In this document: one piece after another, positions 26,630 through 35,175 of the stretch
Numbering within the stretch: position 1 is the first letter of the stretch
How the letters are laid out: the number at the start of each line of letters is the position of its first letter
Assembly: GCF_004682015.1 (NCBI RefSeq)
Contig: NZ_SMLM01000001.1
Location: 1,736,001-1,800,000 of the forward strand
Direction of reading: 5' to 3'
Source of the DNA: Ramlibacter henchirensis
GTDB lineage: Bacteria; Pseudomonadota; Gammaproteobacteria; Burkholderiales; Burkholderiaceae_C
Length of the DNA stretch: 64,000 nt
Position numbers and translations under genes: made by a program
The notes under the pieces: generated by a model
The model's input: the letters and a program-made list of their open reading frames with translations, nothing else
Database searches by the model: none
Told to the model about the DNA's origin: nothing

Positions 26630-27604
26630 ATGAAGGTTTGCATCTACGGCGCCGGCGCCATCGGCGGCTGGATCGGCGTCAAGCTCGCGCGCGCCGGTTG
26701 TGAAGTGAGCGTGGTCGCGCGCGGCGCGACGCTGGAGGCGGTGCAGTTGCATGGCCTGCGGCTGGAGGAGAACGGCAAGGTCGACGCGGTCCCCGCGCGA
26801 GCCAGCGCCACGCCCGCCGAACTCGGCGAGCAGGACCTGGTGGTGGTCGCCGTCAAGGCGCCGTCCATGCCCGACGTGGCGCTGGCCATCGGCCCGCTGC
26901 TCGGACCGAGAACCGTCGTGCTGACCGCGATGAACGGCGTGCCCTGGTGGTTCTTCGAAGGCTTCGGCGGCCGCTTCGCCGGCACGCGCTTGAAGGCGGT
27001 GGATCCGGAGGGCGTGATCGCCGCGGCCATCCCGCCCCGCCACATCGTCGGCTGCGTCGTCCATGCCAGCTGCCTGGTCAAGTCGCCCGGCCTGGTGCAG
27101 CACCACTTCGGCAACAAACTGATCGTGGGCGAACCCTCGGGCGAGAAGACGGCGCGCGTGCGCGAACTGGCCGCGCTGCTGGAGAAAGGCGGCCACGAAG
27201 TCGTCATCTCCGAGCAGATCCAGAAGGACGCCTGGTACAAGCTGTGGGGGAACATGACGGTCAATCCGGTCAGCGCTTTCACCGGCGCCACCACCGATCT
27301 GATCCTCAACGACGACCTGGTGCGCGGCTTCATTTCCAGCGTGATGCTGGAAGCGCGCGAGATCGGCGCGCGGATCGGCATCCCGATCGACCAGTCGCCG
27401 GAGGACCGGCACCAAGTCACGCGCCGGCTGGGCGCGTTCAAGACGTCGATGCTGCAGGACGTCGAAGCCGGCAAGCCGGTGGAGATCGACGCACTCGTGA
27501 CGGTCGTCAGGGAACTCGGTGAACTCACCGGCGTGCCGACGCCCTACACCGACGTGCTGCTCGGCCTGTCGCGGCTGCACGCGCGCGTGCGCGGCCTTTA
27601 TTGA
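26630..27604 (+). CDS. PanE/ApbA-family 2-dehydropantoate 2-reductase-like protein
   Basis: A 324-residue NADPH-dependent ketoacid reductase fold. The N-terminal Rossmann motif is VCIYGAGAIGGWIGVKLAR, then LVVVAVKAPSMPDV. The C-terminal helical domain holds KDAWYKLWGNMTVNPVSA, with catalytic Lys and Asn. Housekeeping PanE makes pantoate, but its place six bases behind the class II aldolase in the hpa operon suggests a catabolic 2-oxoacid substrate instead. Longer than E. coli PanE (303). Confidence 0.82.
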   Translation: MKVCIYGAGAIGGWIGVKLARAGCEVSVVARGATLEAVQLHGLRLEENGKVDAVPARASATPAELGEQDLVVVAVKAPSMPDVALAIGPLLGPRTVVLTAMNGVPWWFFEGFGGRFAGTRLKAVDPEGVIAAAIPPRHIVGCVVHASCLVKSPGLVQHHFGNKLIVGEPSGEKTARVRELAALLEKGGHEVVISEQIQKDAWYKLWGNMTVNPVSAFTGATTDLILNDDLVRGFISSVMLEAREIGARIGIPIDQSPEDRHQVTRRLGAFKTSMLQDVEAGKPVEIDALVTVVRELGELTGVPTPYTDVLLGLSRLHARVRGLY

Positions 27605-27623
27605 CTCGGCTACGGAGTGGCTC

Positions 27624-27648
27624 CAAAATGGAACCAACTCAGTTCCAT
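27624..27648 (+). promoter_or_regulatory. Operator-like dyad over the vapB-like promoter
   Basis: ATGGAAC (27628-27634) and GTTCCAT (27642-27648) form a perfect 7-bp inverted repeat with a 7-base spacer. A CAAAAT hexamer (27624-27629) overlaps its left edge and could be the -10. A dyad just before a ribbon-helix-helix antitoxin gene is the expected autoregulatory site. Confidence 0.55.
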
Positions 27649-27661
27649 CCCGGAGCCTGCC

Positions 27662-28018
27662 GTGCCCACTCTCTCGATCAAGGACGTTCCCGAACCCTGG
27701 GCTGAAGCGCTGCGCCAGCGCGCCTTGCGCAACCACCGTTCCCTCCAGGGCGAGCTGATGTCCATCGTGGAACAGGCCATCGGCGGCGGCCCCCTCCCGC
27801 CCGCCGCAGGCATGGTCGCGGAAGGGGTTGCGACCGAAGAGATCGACCGCGCGCGCCCGCGCATCGTCGGCTACGACAAGCGCGGCTGGCCCATCGTCCG
27901 CCAGGGCTGGAAAACGCCGGAACAGGTGGTCGCCGAGTTGCGCCGCAAGTACCCCGAGCCGGTGCACGACCAACCCCTGGGCGCCGACATCCTCCGGCAG
28001 GAACGGGACAGCCGGTGA
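27662..28018 (+). CDS. FitA/VapB-type ribbon-helix-helix antitoxin
   Basis: A 118-residue protein starting with GTG. The first 40 residues (VPTLSIKDVPEPWAEALRQ, RALRNHRSLQGELMSIVEQA) match FitA-like Arc/MetJ ribbon-helix-helix antitoxins. The rest is longer than usual (typical FitA-type antitoxins are about 75-85 residues) and contains an additional segment around IVGYDKRGWPIVRQGW that may be the toxin-neutralising tail. It overlaps the PIN-domain gene in a GTGA arrangement. It should repress its own promoter through the dyad at 27628-27648. Confidence 0.8.
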   Translation: MPTLSIKDVPEPWAEALRQRALRNHRSLQGELMSIVEQAIGGGPLPPAAGMVAEGVATEEIDRARPRIVGYDKRGWPIVRQGWKTPEQVVAELRRKYPEPVHDQPLGADILRQERDSR

Positions 28019-28449
28019 GCCCGGCGCGCCTGCACATCGCCGAGCCGCCGGCGCAGTACCTGCTGCGACCCCCGCTGGTGGTGGACTGCAGCGTGATCGC
28101 CGGCACCGTGTTCAACGAGCCCTGGCGCGGCACCGCCGATGCGCAGATCGCGGGTCGCCAGCTGCATGCGCCTTATCTGCTGCAGTTCGAAATCACCAGC
28201 GTCGCCGTGAAGAAGCTGCGCCACGGCCTGGCCGATCTCGCCACCGACGGGCTGCGTCATGCGGCGTCGATGGCGGTCGAACTCCACCGCATCGAGGAGG
28301 ACGCGGTCGCCGCGCTCGCGCAGCAATACCGGCTCTCCGCCTACGACGCCGCCTACCTGTGGCTGGCCGCCGACCTGAGGTGCCCGCTGGCGACCTTCGA
28401 CGACCAGCTCGCCGCGGCCGCGCGGGCGCACCTGGCCAGCCTCGCCTGA
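28015..28449 (+). CDS. PIN-domain toxin, VapC-like
   Basis: A 144-residue PIN nuclease. It has Asp24 in LVVDCSVIAGTVFNE, an acidic Glu in the FEITSVAVKKL helix, Asp in SAYDAAYLWLAAD, and ATFDDQLAAAA near the C-terminus. These are the four acidic positions of VapC RNases. Starts with GTG overlapping the antitoxin stop (GTGA), so the pair is translationally coupled. VapC toxins usually cut tRNA or rRNA; the target here cannot be predicted. Confidence 0.85.
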   Translation: MSPARLHIAEPPAQYLLRPPLVVDCSVIAGTVFNEPWRGTADAQIAGRQLHAPYLLQFEITSVAVKKLRHGLADLATDGLRHAASMAVELHRIEEDAVAALAQQYRLSAYDAAYLWLAADLRCPLATFDDQLAAAARAHLASLA

Positions 28450-28457
28450 GTCCTTCC

Positions 28458-29378
28458 TTGTCCACTCCCTCCAGGACGACGCCCACCCGGGCCCTTTCCG
28501 GCGCGGCGTTCTCCACGCTGCTGCTGATCGCACTGATGATGGGCGCCAACCACATCGCCGCCAGGATCGCTTTCAACCACGGCGCGGACGTCGCGACGGC
28601 GGTCGTGTTCCGCAGCACCGTGACTGCGCTGGTGATCGTGGCCCTCCTGGCCTCGCAGCGCGTGCGGGTGAGCTTCAGCGCGCGCCACAAGCGCTACTTG
28701 CCGGTCATCGGGCTGCTGGTGGGCATTCAGAGCCTGTGCCTGTATTCGTCGGTCGCGCGGCTGCCGGTGGCGCTGGCGCTGCTGGCGTTCAACACCTATC
28801 CGATCTGGACCGCGGTGTGGTCCGGCATCGTCTACCGGCACAAGCCCGAAAAGGCCCTGCTGATCGCCATGCCGGTGATCCTCCTCGGCTTGGGGCTCGC
28901 GCTGGACGTGCTGGGCGCCGCGTCCGGCCTGGGCGCCGCGGACCAGTGGCGCCGCATTGGCGCCGGCGTCGCTTTCGCGCTCGCGGCCGCGGCCACCTTC
29001 GGGCTGGCCCTGGTGCTCACGCAGCACGAGGCAGGCGACGTCGACGGCCGGGTGCGCACCGCCACCACCATGGGCCTGGCCGCGTTCGTGGCGCTCGCCG
29101 CCGTGGTCGTGCAGGGCGGCTTTCACCTGCCGCAGGCCGCCGCGGGCTGGGGCGGCCTGCTGGCGCTGACGTTCCTCTATGGGACGGCGTTCACCATCAT
29201 GTTTACCGTGCTGCCACGCCTGGGTGTGGTGGGCAATTCGGCCATCATGAACGTGGAGCCGGTGTTCGCGCTGGTGCTCGGCTGGTTGATCCTGGACCAG
29301 GCGATCGCGCCGGTGCAGGTCGTCGGCGCGCTCATCGTCGTGGGCGCCGTGATGGCGCTGGGCATGCGCAAGCGCTGA
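28458..29378 (+). CDS. EamA/DMT-family permease
   Basis: A 306-residue, ten-helix DMT permease. EamA repeat 1 covers about residues 15-140 (FRSTVTALVIVALLAS, then LVGIQSLCLYSSVARLPVALA), and repeat 2 ends GNSAIMNVEPVFALVLGWL. I chose the TTG at 28458 because it keeps a polar N-terminal tail and lies eight bases after the vapC stop. The first ATG (28536) would cut into helix 1. Substrate unknown. It is probably transcribed with the toxin pair or from its own promoter. Confidence 0.8.
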   Translation: MSTPSRTTPTRALSGAAFSTLLLIALMMGANHIAARIAFNHGADVATAVVFRSTVTALVIVALLASQRVRVSFSARHKRYLPVIGLLVGIQSLCLYSSVARLPVALALLAFNTYPIWTAVWSGIVYRHKPEKALLIAMPVILLGLGLALDVLGAASGLGAADQWRRIGAGVAFALAAAATFGLALVLTQHEAGDVDGRVRTATTMGLAAFVALAAVVVQGGFHLPQAAAGWGGLLALTFLYGTAFTIMFTVLPRLGVVGNSAIMNVEPVFALVLGWLILDQAIAPVQVVGALIVVGAVMALGMRKR

Positions 29379-29379
29379 A

Positions 29380-30474
29380 CTAATCGAGCGCCTTCGCCAC
29401 CCGTGGGGCTACCGCGCACATCAGCTCATACCCCAGCGTCGAGCCGGCACGCGCCACGTCGTCGATCGGCAGCACCGCGCCGCTGCTTGCGCGGCCCCAC
29501 AGCGTGACCTCGCTGCCGATGCGCGCATTCGGCACCGGCGACAGGTCCACGGTGATCATGTCCATGCTCACTCGCCCGACCATGCGCGTGCGCACGCCGT
29601 CCACCAGCAGCGGGGTCCCCGTCGTGCAATGGCGCGGGTAGCCGTCCGCGTAGCCGCAGGCGACGATGCCGATGCGAAGCGGCGCGTCGGCCTGGAAGCT
29701 GGAGCCATAGCCGACCGTGTCGCCGGGCTGCAGCTGCTGGACGCCGATCAGGCGGCTGGCCAGCGTCATCGTCGGCTGCAGGTCCCAGTGCGCGATGTCG
29801 TGTTCGGGATGGTCCGGCGCGCTGCCGTAGACGGCGATGCCGGGCCGCACCCAGTCGCCCCGCACGCCCGCGTCCTGCGCATGGCGCAGCGTGGCCGCGC
29901 TGTTGGCCAGCGAGCGCTCGCCGGGAAGGTCGCGCGTCGCCTCCGCGAAGGCGCGCACCTGGTGGGCGATGCCGCGGTCGCCGTCGGCGTCGCTGAAGTG
30001 CGTCATCAGCGAGATCTCGTCGACCTGCGGCAGCGCATCGAGGCGCGTCCAGGCCGCGCGAAAGGCGCCCGGCGCGAAGCCCAGCCGGTTCATGCCGGAG
30101 TTCATCTTCAGGAACACCCGGTGCGGCTGCTGCGTCTTGTGGGCGGCCAGCCAGTCGATCTGCTCGGTGCAGTGCACCGCGTGCCACAGGCCCAGGCGCG
30201 AGCACAGCTCCAGGTCGCGCGGCTCGAACGCGCCTTCGAGCAGCAGGATGGGCCCGCGCCAGCCGAGCGCGCGGACCCGTTCGGCTTCCTGCAGGTCGAG
30301 CAGCGCGAAGCCGTCGGCGCCGCGCAGGCCTTCGTAGGCGCGCTCGATGCCGTGGCCATAGGCATCGGCCTTGACCACCGCCCAGACTCTCGCGTCGGGG
30401 GCGGCGCGGCGCATGCGGGCGAGGTTGTGGCGCAGCGCTTCGGTGTGGATCGTGGCCTGGATCGGACGGGGCAT
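29380..30474 (-). CDS. alr: Alanine racemase
   Basis: A 364-residue PLP enzyme making D-alanine for peptidoglycan. The PLP-lysine motif [12 protein letters not shown] is near residue 35. The catalytic Tyr region is DTVGYGSSF, and [11 protein letters not shown] is in the C-terminal beta domain. ATG 30474 gives the expected [20 protein letters not shown]; the frame is open to 30567 but lacks conserved sequence there. It converges on the EamA gene (one base between the stops) and diverges from lplT over 131 bases. Confidence 0.96.
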   Translation of the reverse strand: MPRPIQATIHTEALRHNLARMRRAAPDARVWAVVKADAYGHGIERAYEGLRGADGFALLDLQEAERVRALGWRGPILLLEGAFEPRDLELCSRLGLWHAVHCTEQIDWLAAHKTQQPHRVFLKMNSGMNRLGFAPGAFRAAWTRLDALPQVDEISLMTHFSDADGDRGIAHQVRAFAEATRDLPGERSLANSAATLRHAQDAGVRGDWVRPGIAVYGSAPDHPEHDIAHWDLQPTMTLASRLIGVQQLQPGDTVGYGSSFQADAPLRIGIVACGYADGYPRHCTTGTPLLVDGVRTRMVGRVSMDMITVDLSPVPNARIGSEVTLWGRASSGAVLPIDDVARAGSTLGYELMCAVAPRVAKALD

Positions 30475-30605
30475 TCCGGAATGGCTCGGCTGAGGTGGAT
30501 TGAAGATTTTGTCATTACTGCGCGTGATATAACCCCCGACGCTTTGGAGACAGCTGTTAATCCACACGCATCGCGCCAGTTGATGCGGCCCCAGAAGCCG
30601 ACGCC
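30475..30605. other. alr-lplT divergent intergenic region
   Basis: This 131-base gap is visibly less GC-rich than its surroundings and holds TATAAC (30528-30533), a plausible -10 for lplT. TTGTCA (30509-30514) and TTGAAG (30500-30505) lie upstream, but neither has standard spacing (13 and 22 bases). No clear dyad is seen. Confidence 0.35.
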
Positions 30606-31889
30606 ATGAAGCGCGGCTTCTACACCATCATGGCGGCGCAGTTCTTCTCGTCGCTGGCGGACAACGCGCTGTTCGTGGCGGCCGTGGAGCTGCTCCGCAC
30701 GTCCGGCGCGGCGGAGTGGCAGCGAGCGGCGCTGGTGCCGATGTTCGCGCTCTTCTACGTGATCCTCGCCCCCTTCGTGGGCGCCTTCGCCGACGCGCAA
30801 CCCAAGGGCCGCGTGATGTTCATCAGCAACGCGATCAAGGTCGTGGGCTGCCTGATGATGCTGTTCGGCAGCCACCCCCTTCTCGCCTACGCCATCGTCG
30901 GACTCGGCGCCGCGGCGTATTCGCCCGCCAAGTACGGCATCCTCACCGAGCTCCTCCCCGCGTCGCAGCTGGTCAAGGCCAACGGCTGGATCGAGGGCCT
31001 GACCATCGCTTCCATCATCCTGGGCATCCTGCTGGGCGGCCAGCTGGTCGGGCAGGCGATCGCCAGCAAGATGCTGGCGCTGGAGTTCCCGGTGATCGAC
31101 ACCGGCATCGACACCGCGCCCGAGGCGGCGATCTTCCTGCTGATCTTCGTCTACGCCATCGCCGCCTGGTTCAACCTGCGCATCCCGCTCACCGGCGTGG
31201 AGATGCGGCCGCTCCCGAAGAACACGCTGGAGCTGGTCCCGGATTTCTGGTCGTGCAATTCGCGCCTCTGGCGCGACAAGCTGGGGCAGATCTCGCTGGC
31301 GACCACGACGCTGTTCTGGGGCGTGTCGGGCAACCTGCGCTACATCATCCTGGCGTGGAGCGCCGCCGCCCTGGGCTACAGCACCACGCAGGCATCGTCC
31401 CTGAGCGGCGTGGTGGCGCTGGGCACCGCGGTCGGGGCCATCGTGGCCTCGGTGCGCATGCGCCTGGACATGGCGACCAGCGTGATGCCGCTGGGCATCG
31501 CGATGGGCGTGCTCGTGATCCTGATGAATTTCATCAGCAACGTGTGGGTGGCCGCGCCTTTCCTGATCCTGCTGGGCGGGCTGGGCGGCTTCCTGGTGGT
31601 GCCGATGAACGCGCTGCTGCAGCACCGCGGCCACAACCTGATGGGCGCGGGCCGCTCGATCGCCGTGCAGAACTTCAACGAGCAGGCCTGCATCCTGGGC
31701 CTGGGCGCGTTCTACAGCCTCTCGGCCGGCCTGGGCCTTTCCGCCTTCGGCGCGATCACGGCGTTCGGCATCGTGGTCGCCGGCACCATGTGGCTGATCC
31801 AGCGCTGGCACGCGTACAACACGGTGCGCCACCGCGAAGAGCTCGACCACCTCCTCCACATCGCGCGGCAGGACAAGTCGCATGGCTGA
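30606..31889 (+). CDS. lplT: Lysophospholipid transporter
   Basis: A 427-residue MFS protein of the LplT family, which flips lysophospholipids across the inner membrane for re-acylation. It begins [20 protein letters not shown], an LplT signature, with [19 protein letters not shown] and [20 protein letters not shown] further on. In Gammaproteobacteria lplT pairs with aas. No acyltransferase gene is adjacent here. The stop overlaps the start of the next permease by eight bases. Confidence 0.93.
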   Translation: MKRGFYTIMAAQFFSSLADNALFVAAVELLRTSGAAEWQRAALVPMFALFYVILAPFVGAFADAQPKGRVMFISNAIKVVGCLMMLFGSHPLLAYAIVGLGAAAYSPAKYGILTELLPASQLVKANGWIEGLTIASIILGILLGGQLVGQAIASKMLALEFPVIDTGIDTAPEAAIFLLIFVYAIAAWFNLRIPLTGVEMRPLPKNTLELVPDFWSCNSRLWRDKLGQISLATTTLFWGVSGNLRYIILAWSAAALGYSTTQASSLSGVVALGTAVGAIVASVRMRLDMATSVMPLGIAMGVLVILMNFISNVWVAAPFLILLGGLGGFLVVPMNALLQHRGHNLMGAGRSIAVQNFNEQACILGLGAFYSLSAGLGLSAFGAITAFGIVVAGTMWLIQRWHAYNTVRHREELDHLLHIARQDKSHG

Positions 31890-32790
31890 CGGCCGGGCGC
31901 TGCCCGCGCTCGCCCTGGTCTTCAACGCCTTCGTGTGGGGCGTGTCATGGTGGCCGTTCCGCGAGTTGCAGGCGCACGGCCTGCATCCACTGTGGGCCAC
32001 CGCCGGCGTCTACCTCTTCTCGCTGGCCGCACTGCTCGCGTGGCGCCCGCAGGCGTGGCGCGGATTCGCGGGACAGCCCCAGCTGTATCTCCTGATGCTC
32101 GCGGCGGGCCTGACCAACGTCGGCTTCAACTGGGCCGTGACGGTGGGCGACGTGGTCCGGGTGGTGCTGCTGTTCTACCTCATGCCGGCCTGGAGCACCC
32201 TGCTGGCGTGGCCCCTGCTCGGTGAACGTCCGACGGCGGCTTCCCTGCTGCGGCTGGTGATCGCGATGACCGGCCTGGCCGTGATCCTGAAGGCGCCCGG
32301 CGCGCCTTGGCCGCTGCCCGAGAGCCACGCCGACGTCCTCGCACTCCTGGGCGGTTTCAGCTTCGCGCTGACCAACATCCTGCTGCGGCGGCTGCTGCAG
32401 GCGCCCGCTGTCACGCGTGTCGGCGCGATGTTCAGCGGCGGCGCGTTGGCCGCGGCGGGCGCCGCGCTGGCGGGAATGGCGCACGGCGTGATCGCGCCGC
32501 CCGCGGCGCTTCCTGCGGGCGCGCTGCTCCTGGGGCTGGTGCTCAGCCTCGGGTTCCTGGCGGGCAACGCGGCGCTGCAGTACGGCGCGACGCGGTTGGC
32601 GGCGCAGACCACCGCCCTCGTGATGCTGTCGGAGGTGCTGTTCGCCAGCGTGAGCTCGGTGGCCGCCGGCGCGGCCGAGCTGGCGCCGAGGGTGTGGACC
32701 GGCGGCGCGCTGGTGGTGCTGGCCGCGGCGTGGTCGGCGCTGGCGTCGCCTGGCGAGCCGGTCAAAGCCGCCGCACAATCGCGCGCATGA
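31882..32790 (+). CDS. EamA/DMT-family permease
   Basis: A 302-residue, ten-helix permease of the DMT superfamily. It begins [20 protein letters not shown], followed by WWPFRELQAHG. Repeat 1 ends near LPESHADVLALLGG, and repeat 2 includes AAQTTALVMLSEVLFASVSS. Function is not assignable beyond small-molecule transport. Overlaps lplT by eight bases upstream and the peroxidase gene by four bases (ATGA) downstream. A CACAAT -10 for the peroxidase gene is embedded in its last codons. Confidence 0.87.
   Translation: MADGRALPALALVFNAFVWGVSWWPFRELQAHGLHPLWATAGVYLFSLAALLAWRPQAWRGFAGQPQLYLLMLAAGLTNVGFNWAVTVGDVVRVVLLFYLMPAWSTLLAWPLLGERPTAASLLRLVIAMTGLAVILKAPGAPWPLPESHADVLALLGGFSFALTNILLRRLLQAPAVTRVGAMFSGGALAAAGAALAGMAHGVIAPPAALPAGALLLGLVLSLGFLAGNAALQYGATRLAAQTTALVMLSEVLFASVSSVAAGAAELAPRVWTGGALVVLAAAWSALASPGEPVKAAAQSRA
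32774..32779 (+). promoter_or_regulatory. Internal -10 for the glutathione peroxidase gene
   Basis: CACAAT ends seven bases before the ATG at 32787 and lies inside the permease coding sequence. It could give a separate leaderless peroxidase transcript. Confidence 0.35.
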
Positions 32791-33272
32791 CCACCGCGTA
32801 CGACTTCCAGGCGACCTCCATCGACGGCCGGACCGTGCCGCTGGACCAGTTCAAGGGCAAGGTGCTCCTGATCGTGAACACCGCCAGCGCCTGCGGCTTC
32901 ACGCCGCAGTTCGCCGGCCTGCAGGAATTGCACCAGCGCTATGGCGAGCGCGGACTGGCCGTGCTGGGATTCCCCTGCAACCAGTTCGGCTCACAGGACC
33001 CCGGCAGCAACGACGAGATCGCGCAGTTCTGCCAGCGCAATTACGGCGTGGACTTCCCGATGATGTCGAAGATCGACGTCAACGGACCCAAGGCGGACCC
33101 GCTGTACCGCTGGCTCACGACGGAAAAGCGCGGGCTGCTGGGCAGCACCGCGATCAAGTGGAACTTCACCAAATTCCTGGTCGGCAAGGACGGAAAGGTC
33201 CTCAAGCGCTACCCGCCGCAGGAATCGCCTTCCGCGCTGGCCAAGGACATCGAAGCCGCGCTGGCGGCCTGA
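32787..33272 (+). CDS. Glutathione peroxidase-family thiol peroxidase
   Basis: A 161-residue GPx/BtuE-type peroxidase reducing H2O2 or lipid peroxides. The catalytic tetrad is visible: Cys36 in NTASACGFTPQF, Gln and Asn near FPCNQFG and KWNFTKFLV, and Trp in the same KWNF motif. Cys replaces selenocysteine, so thioredoxin is the likely donor. The second Cys in GFPCNQFG is the usual resolving residue in this group. ATG overlaps the permease stop. Confidence 0.92.
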   Translation: MTTAYDFQATSIDGRTVPLDQFKGKVLLIVNTASACGFTPQFAGLQELHQRYGERGLAVLGFPCNQFGSQDPGSNDEIAQFCQRNYGVDFPMMSKIDVNGPKADPLYRWLTTEKRGLLGSTAIKWNFTKFLVGKDGKVLKRYPPQESPSALAKDIEAALAA

Positions 33273-33315
33273 TCGCACACCGCGCACTTCGGCGCGGCTG
33301 CCTGGCAGCGTGCGC

Positions 33316-33840
33316 TCAGTGCGTCGATTGCGACGATTGCGCCGCCGCCTTCATCGGCGCCGTGAACATCTGCTGGAACGCGTCGGCCATCGGGCCGGCT
33401 GCGCTCATCGCCGCGCCCATCATCGTGGTGGCAGGCGAGGTACTCGCCGCATTGCCGCCCTGCGCGGCCTGCACGGGCCGCAGCATCTCGCCGCCGGACC
33501 TGGCCAGCGCCGTGACCAGCTCCTGGGTGTAGCGCATCGCCTCCTGGAACTCGTACATCACCAGCGTGGATTGCACGGACACGAGCTCCGTCGGGCTGGT
33601 CGCCTTGCGGATGTTGTCCGCGGCCTGGCTGTGAAGCAGCGCGGCGCGCTGCCCCATTTGCAGCTGCACCTGCTGCAGCGCCTCGGCCGCGCGGAACATG
33701 CTGCAGAGGACGTCTGCGCTCGCCGCGAGTTGCTGCCGGTGGATTTCGGCCAAGGTGCCCGCCGCCCCGGCGAGACCCGCGACCGTCTCGTTCGCGTCGT
33801 CCGTCGAACCTTGTTGAGTCCGCTTTGTCTGGGTTGCCAT
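33316..33840 (-). CDS. Phasin-family granule protein
   Basis: A 174-residue amphipathic, almost all-helical protein of the phasin type. Phasins coat polyhydroxyalkanoate granules. The core is LAEIHRQQLAASADVLCSMF, then LQLMGQ-like helix VQLQMGQRAALLHSQ, LVSVQSTLVMYEFQEAMRY and a C-terminal Met/Ala/Ser-rich tail. GAAGGAGACGGCA before ATG is a strong ribosome site. Monocistronic, convergent with the peroxidase gene. No PHA synthase gene is near. Confidence 0.82.
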   Translation of the reverse strand: MATQTKRTQQGSTDDANETVAGLAGAAGTLAEIHRQQLAASADVLCSMFRAAEALQQVQLQMGQRAALLHSQAADNIRKATSPTELVSVQSTLVMYEFQEAMRYTQELVTALARSGGEMLRPVQAAQGGNAASTSPATTMMGAAMSAAGPMADAFQQMFTAPMKAAAQSSQSTH

Positions 33841-33942
33841 TGCCGTCTCCTTCGCTTGTGTTGGGGGTGGCCCGCAATCTAGGCCGGTTCACGCCCCCAC
33901 CAAGCTGGGCAATCAACTGTTTCTTCCGCGACCGTGCGGTCC

Positions 33943-35172
33943 TCACGCAGCCCGCAGCGACTCGTCGAGCACTTCGACCCAATGTCGCACCGGCGTTGCC
34001 GTGCCGCCTTGCAGGTGTGTGATGCAGCCGATGTTGGCCGAGAGCACGACGGAAGGTTCCAGGGCGCCCAGGTGACCGAGCTTGCGGTCACGCAATCGCG
34101 TGGCGATGTCCGGGTGCAGCACGGAGTAGGTGCCTGCGGACCCGCAACACAGGTGCGATTCGTTCAGCGCCACCTGCACGTCGAAGCCCAGTCGGCGCAG
34201 CTGCGTCTCGACGCCACCTCGCAACTGCTGGCCATGCTGGAGCGTGCACGGAGGGTGGTAGGCCAGCACGCCGGCGGGCGGCCGCACCCTGTCCTGCAGT
34301 GCGGGCACGACATCGGGCAGCAGTTCGCTCAGGTCGCGCGTGAGTTCGCCGATGCGCGCAGCCTTGGCCGCGTAGTGCGGATCTTGTTTCAGGTGATGCC
34401 CGTACTCACGCACTGTCACGCCGCAGCCGGAGGCGTTCATGACGACGCCCTCGACCTCGCCGCGCTCGACGTAGGGCCACCACGCATCGATGTTGCGGCG
34501 CATCTGCGCCAGGCCGCCGTCCTGGTCGTTCAGGTGGAATTTCACGGCGCCGCAGCAGCCCGCCTCCGGTGCGACCAGCGTCTGGATGCCCGCGGCATCC
34601 AGCACGCGCGCGGTCGCTGCGTTGATGTTCGGCGCCATCGACGGTTGCACGCAGCCCTCGAGCAGCAGCACCTTGCGCGCATGCACGCGCGCGGGCCACT
34701 CGCCACCGGGCCGGCGCGCCGGCACCTTGGCCTTGAGTGCACCGGGCAGCACGCCCCGCACCGTCTGCCCCAGCTTCATCGCGGGACCGAACACCGGTGA
34801 CGTCAGGCCCTCCTTGAGCGCCCAGCGCAGCGCCTTCGACCCGCGGCCGCGCGGCACCTTCTCTTCGACGATGCGGCGGCCGATGTCGACGAGGTGGCCG
34901 TACTGCACGCCGCTCGGGCAGGTGCTTTCGCAGTTGCGGCAGGTCAGGCAGCGATCGAGGTGCAGCTGCGTCTTCTCGGTCGGCTGCTCGCCTTCGAGCA
35001 CCTGCTTGATCAGGTAGATGCGTCCGCGCGGCCCATCGAGCTCGTCGCCGAGCAGCTGGTAGGTGGGGCAGGTGGCGGTGCAGAAGCCGCAATGCACGCA
35101 CTTGCGCAGGATGGCTTCGGCCTCGGCGCCCTCGGGCGTGCCGGCGAATTCGGGGGACAGGTGGGTCTGCAC
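33943..35172 (-). CDS. glcF: Glycolate oxidase iron-sulfur subunit
   Basis: A 409-residue GlcF, which passes electrons from the flavin subunits to quinone. Two 4Fe-4S motifs: CVHCGFCTATCPT near residue 25 and CLTCRNCESTCPSG near 77. Two CCG domains follow, with ending motif LCCGSAGTYSVLHP and the first with EAGCCGAVKFHL. The start is three bases after glcE's stop, so the two are co-expressed. glcD, which carries the main catalytic flavin in E. coli glycolate oxidase, is absent here. Confidence 0.95.
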   Translation of the reverse strand: MQTHLSPEFAGTPEGAEAEAILRKCVHCGFCTATCPTYQLLGDELDGPRGRIYLIKQVLEGEQPTEKTQLHLDRCLTCRNCESTCPSGVQYGHLVDIGRRIVEEKVPRGRGSKALRWALKEGLTSPVFGPAMKLGQTVRGVLPGALKAKVPARRPGGEWPARVHARKVLLLEGCVQPSMAPNINAATARVLDAAGIQTLVAPEAGCCGAVKFHLNDQDGGLAQMRRNIDAWWPYVERGEVEGVVMNASGCGVTVREYGHHLKQDPHYAAKAARIGELTRDLSELLPDVVPALQDRVRPPAGVLAYHPPCTLQHGQQLRGGVETQLRRLGFDVQVALNESHLCCGSAGTYSVLHPDIATRLRDRKLGHLGALEPSVVLSANIGCITHLQGGTATPVRHWVEVLDESLRAA

Positions 35173-35175
35173 GGA

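Noticed and set aside
25781..27973. Minus-strand ORF of 730 codons across the class II aldolase and PanE-like genes
   Set aside because: Antisense shadow; it spans several genuine genes and their junctions and has no domain content.
33273..33315. Hairpin CCGCGC...GCGCGG between the peroxidase and phasin genes as terminator
   Set aside because: Short GC stem with no T-run on either strand, no better than chance in this composition.
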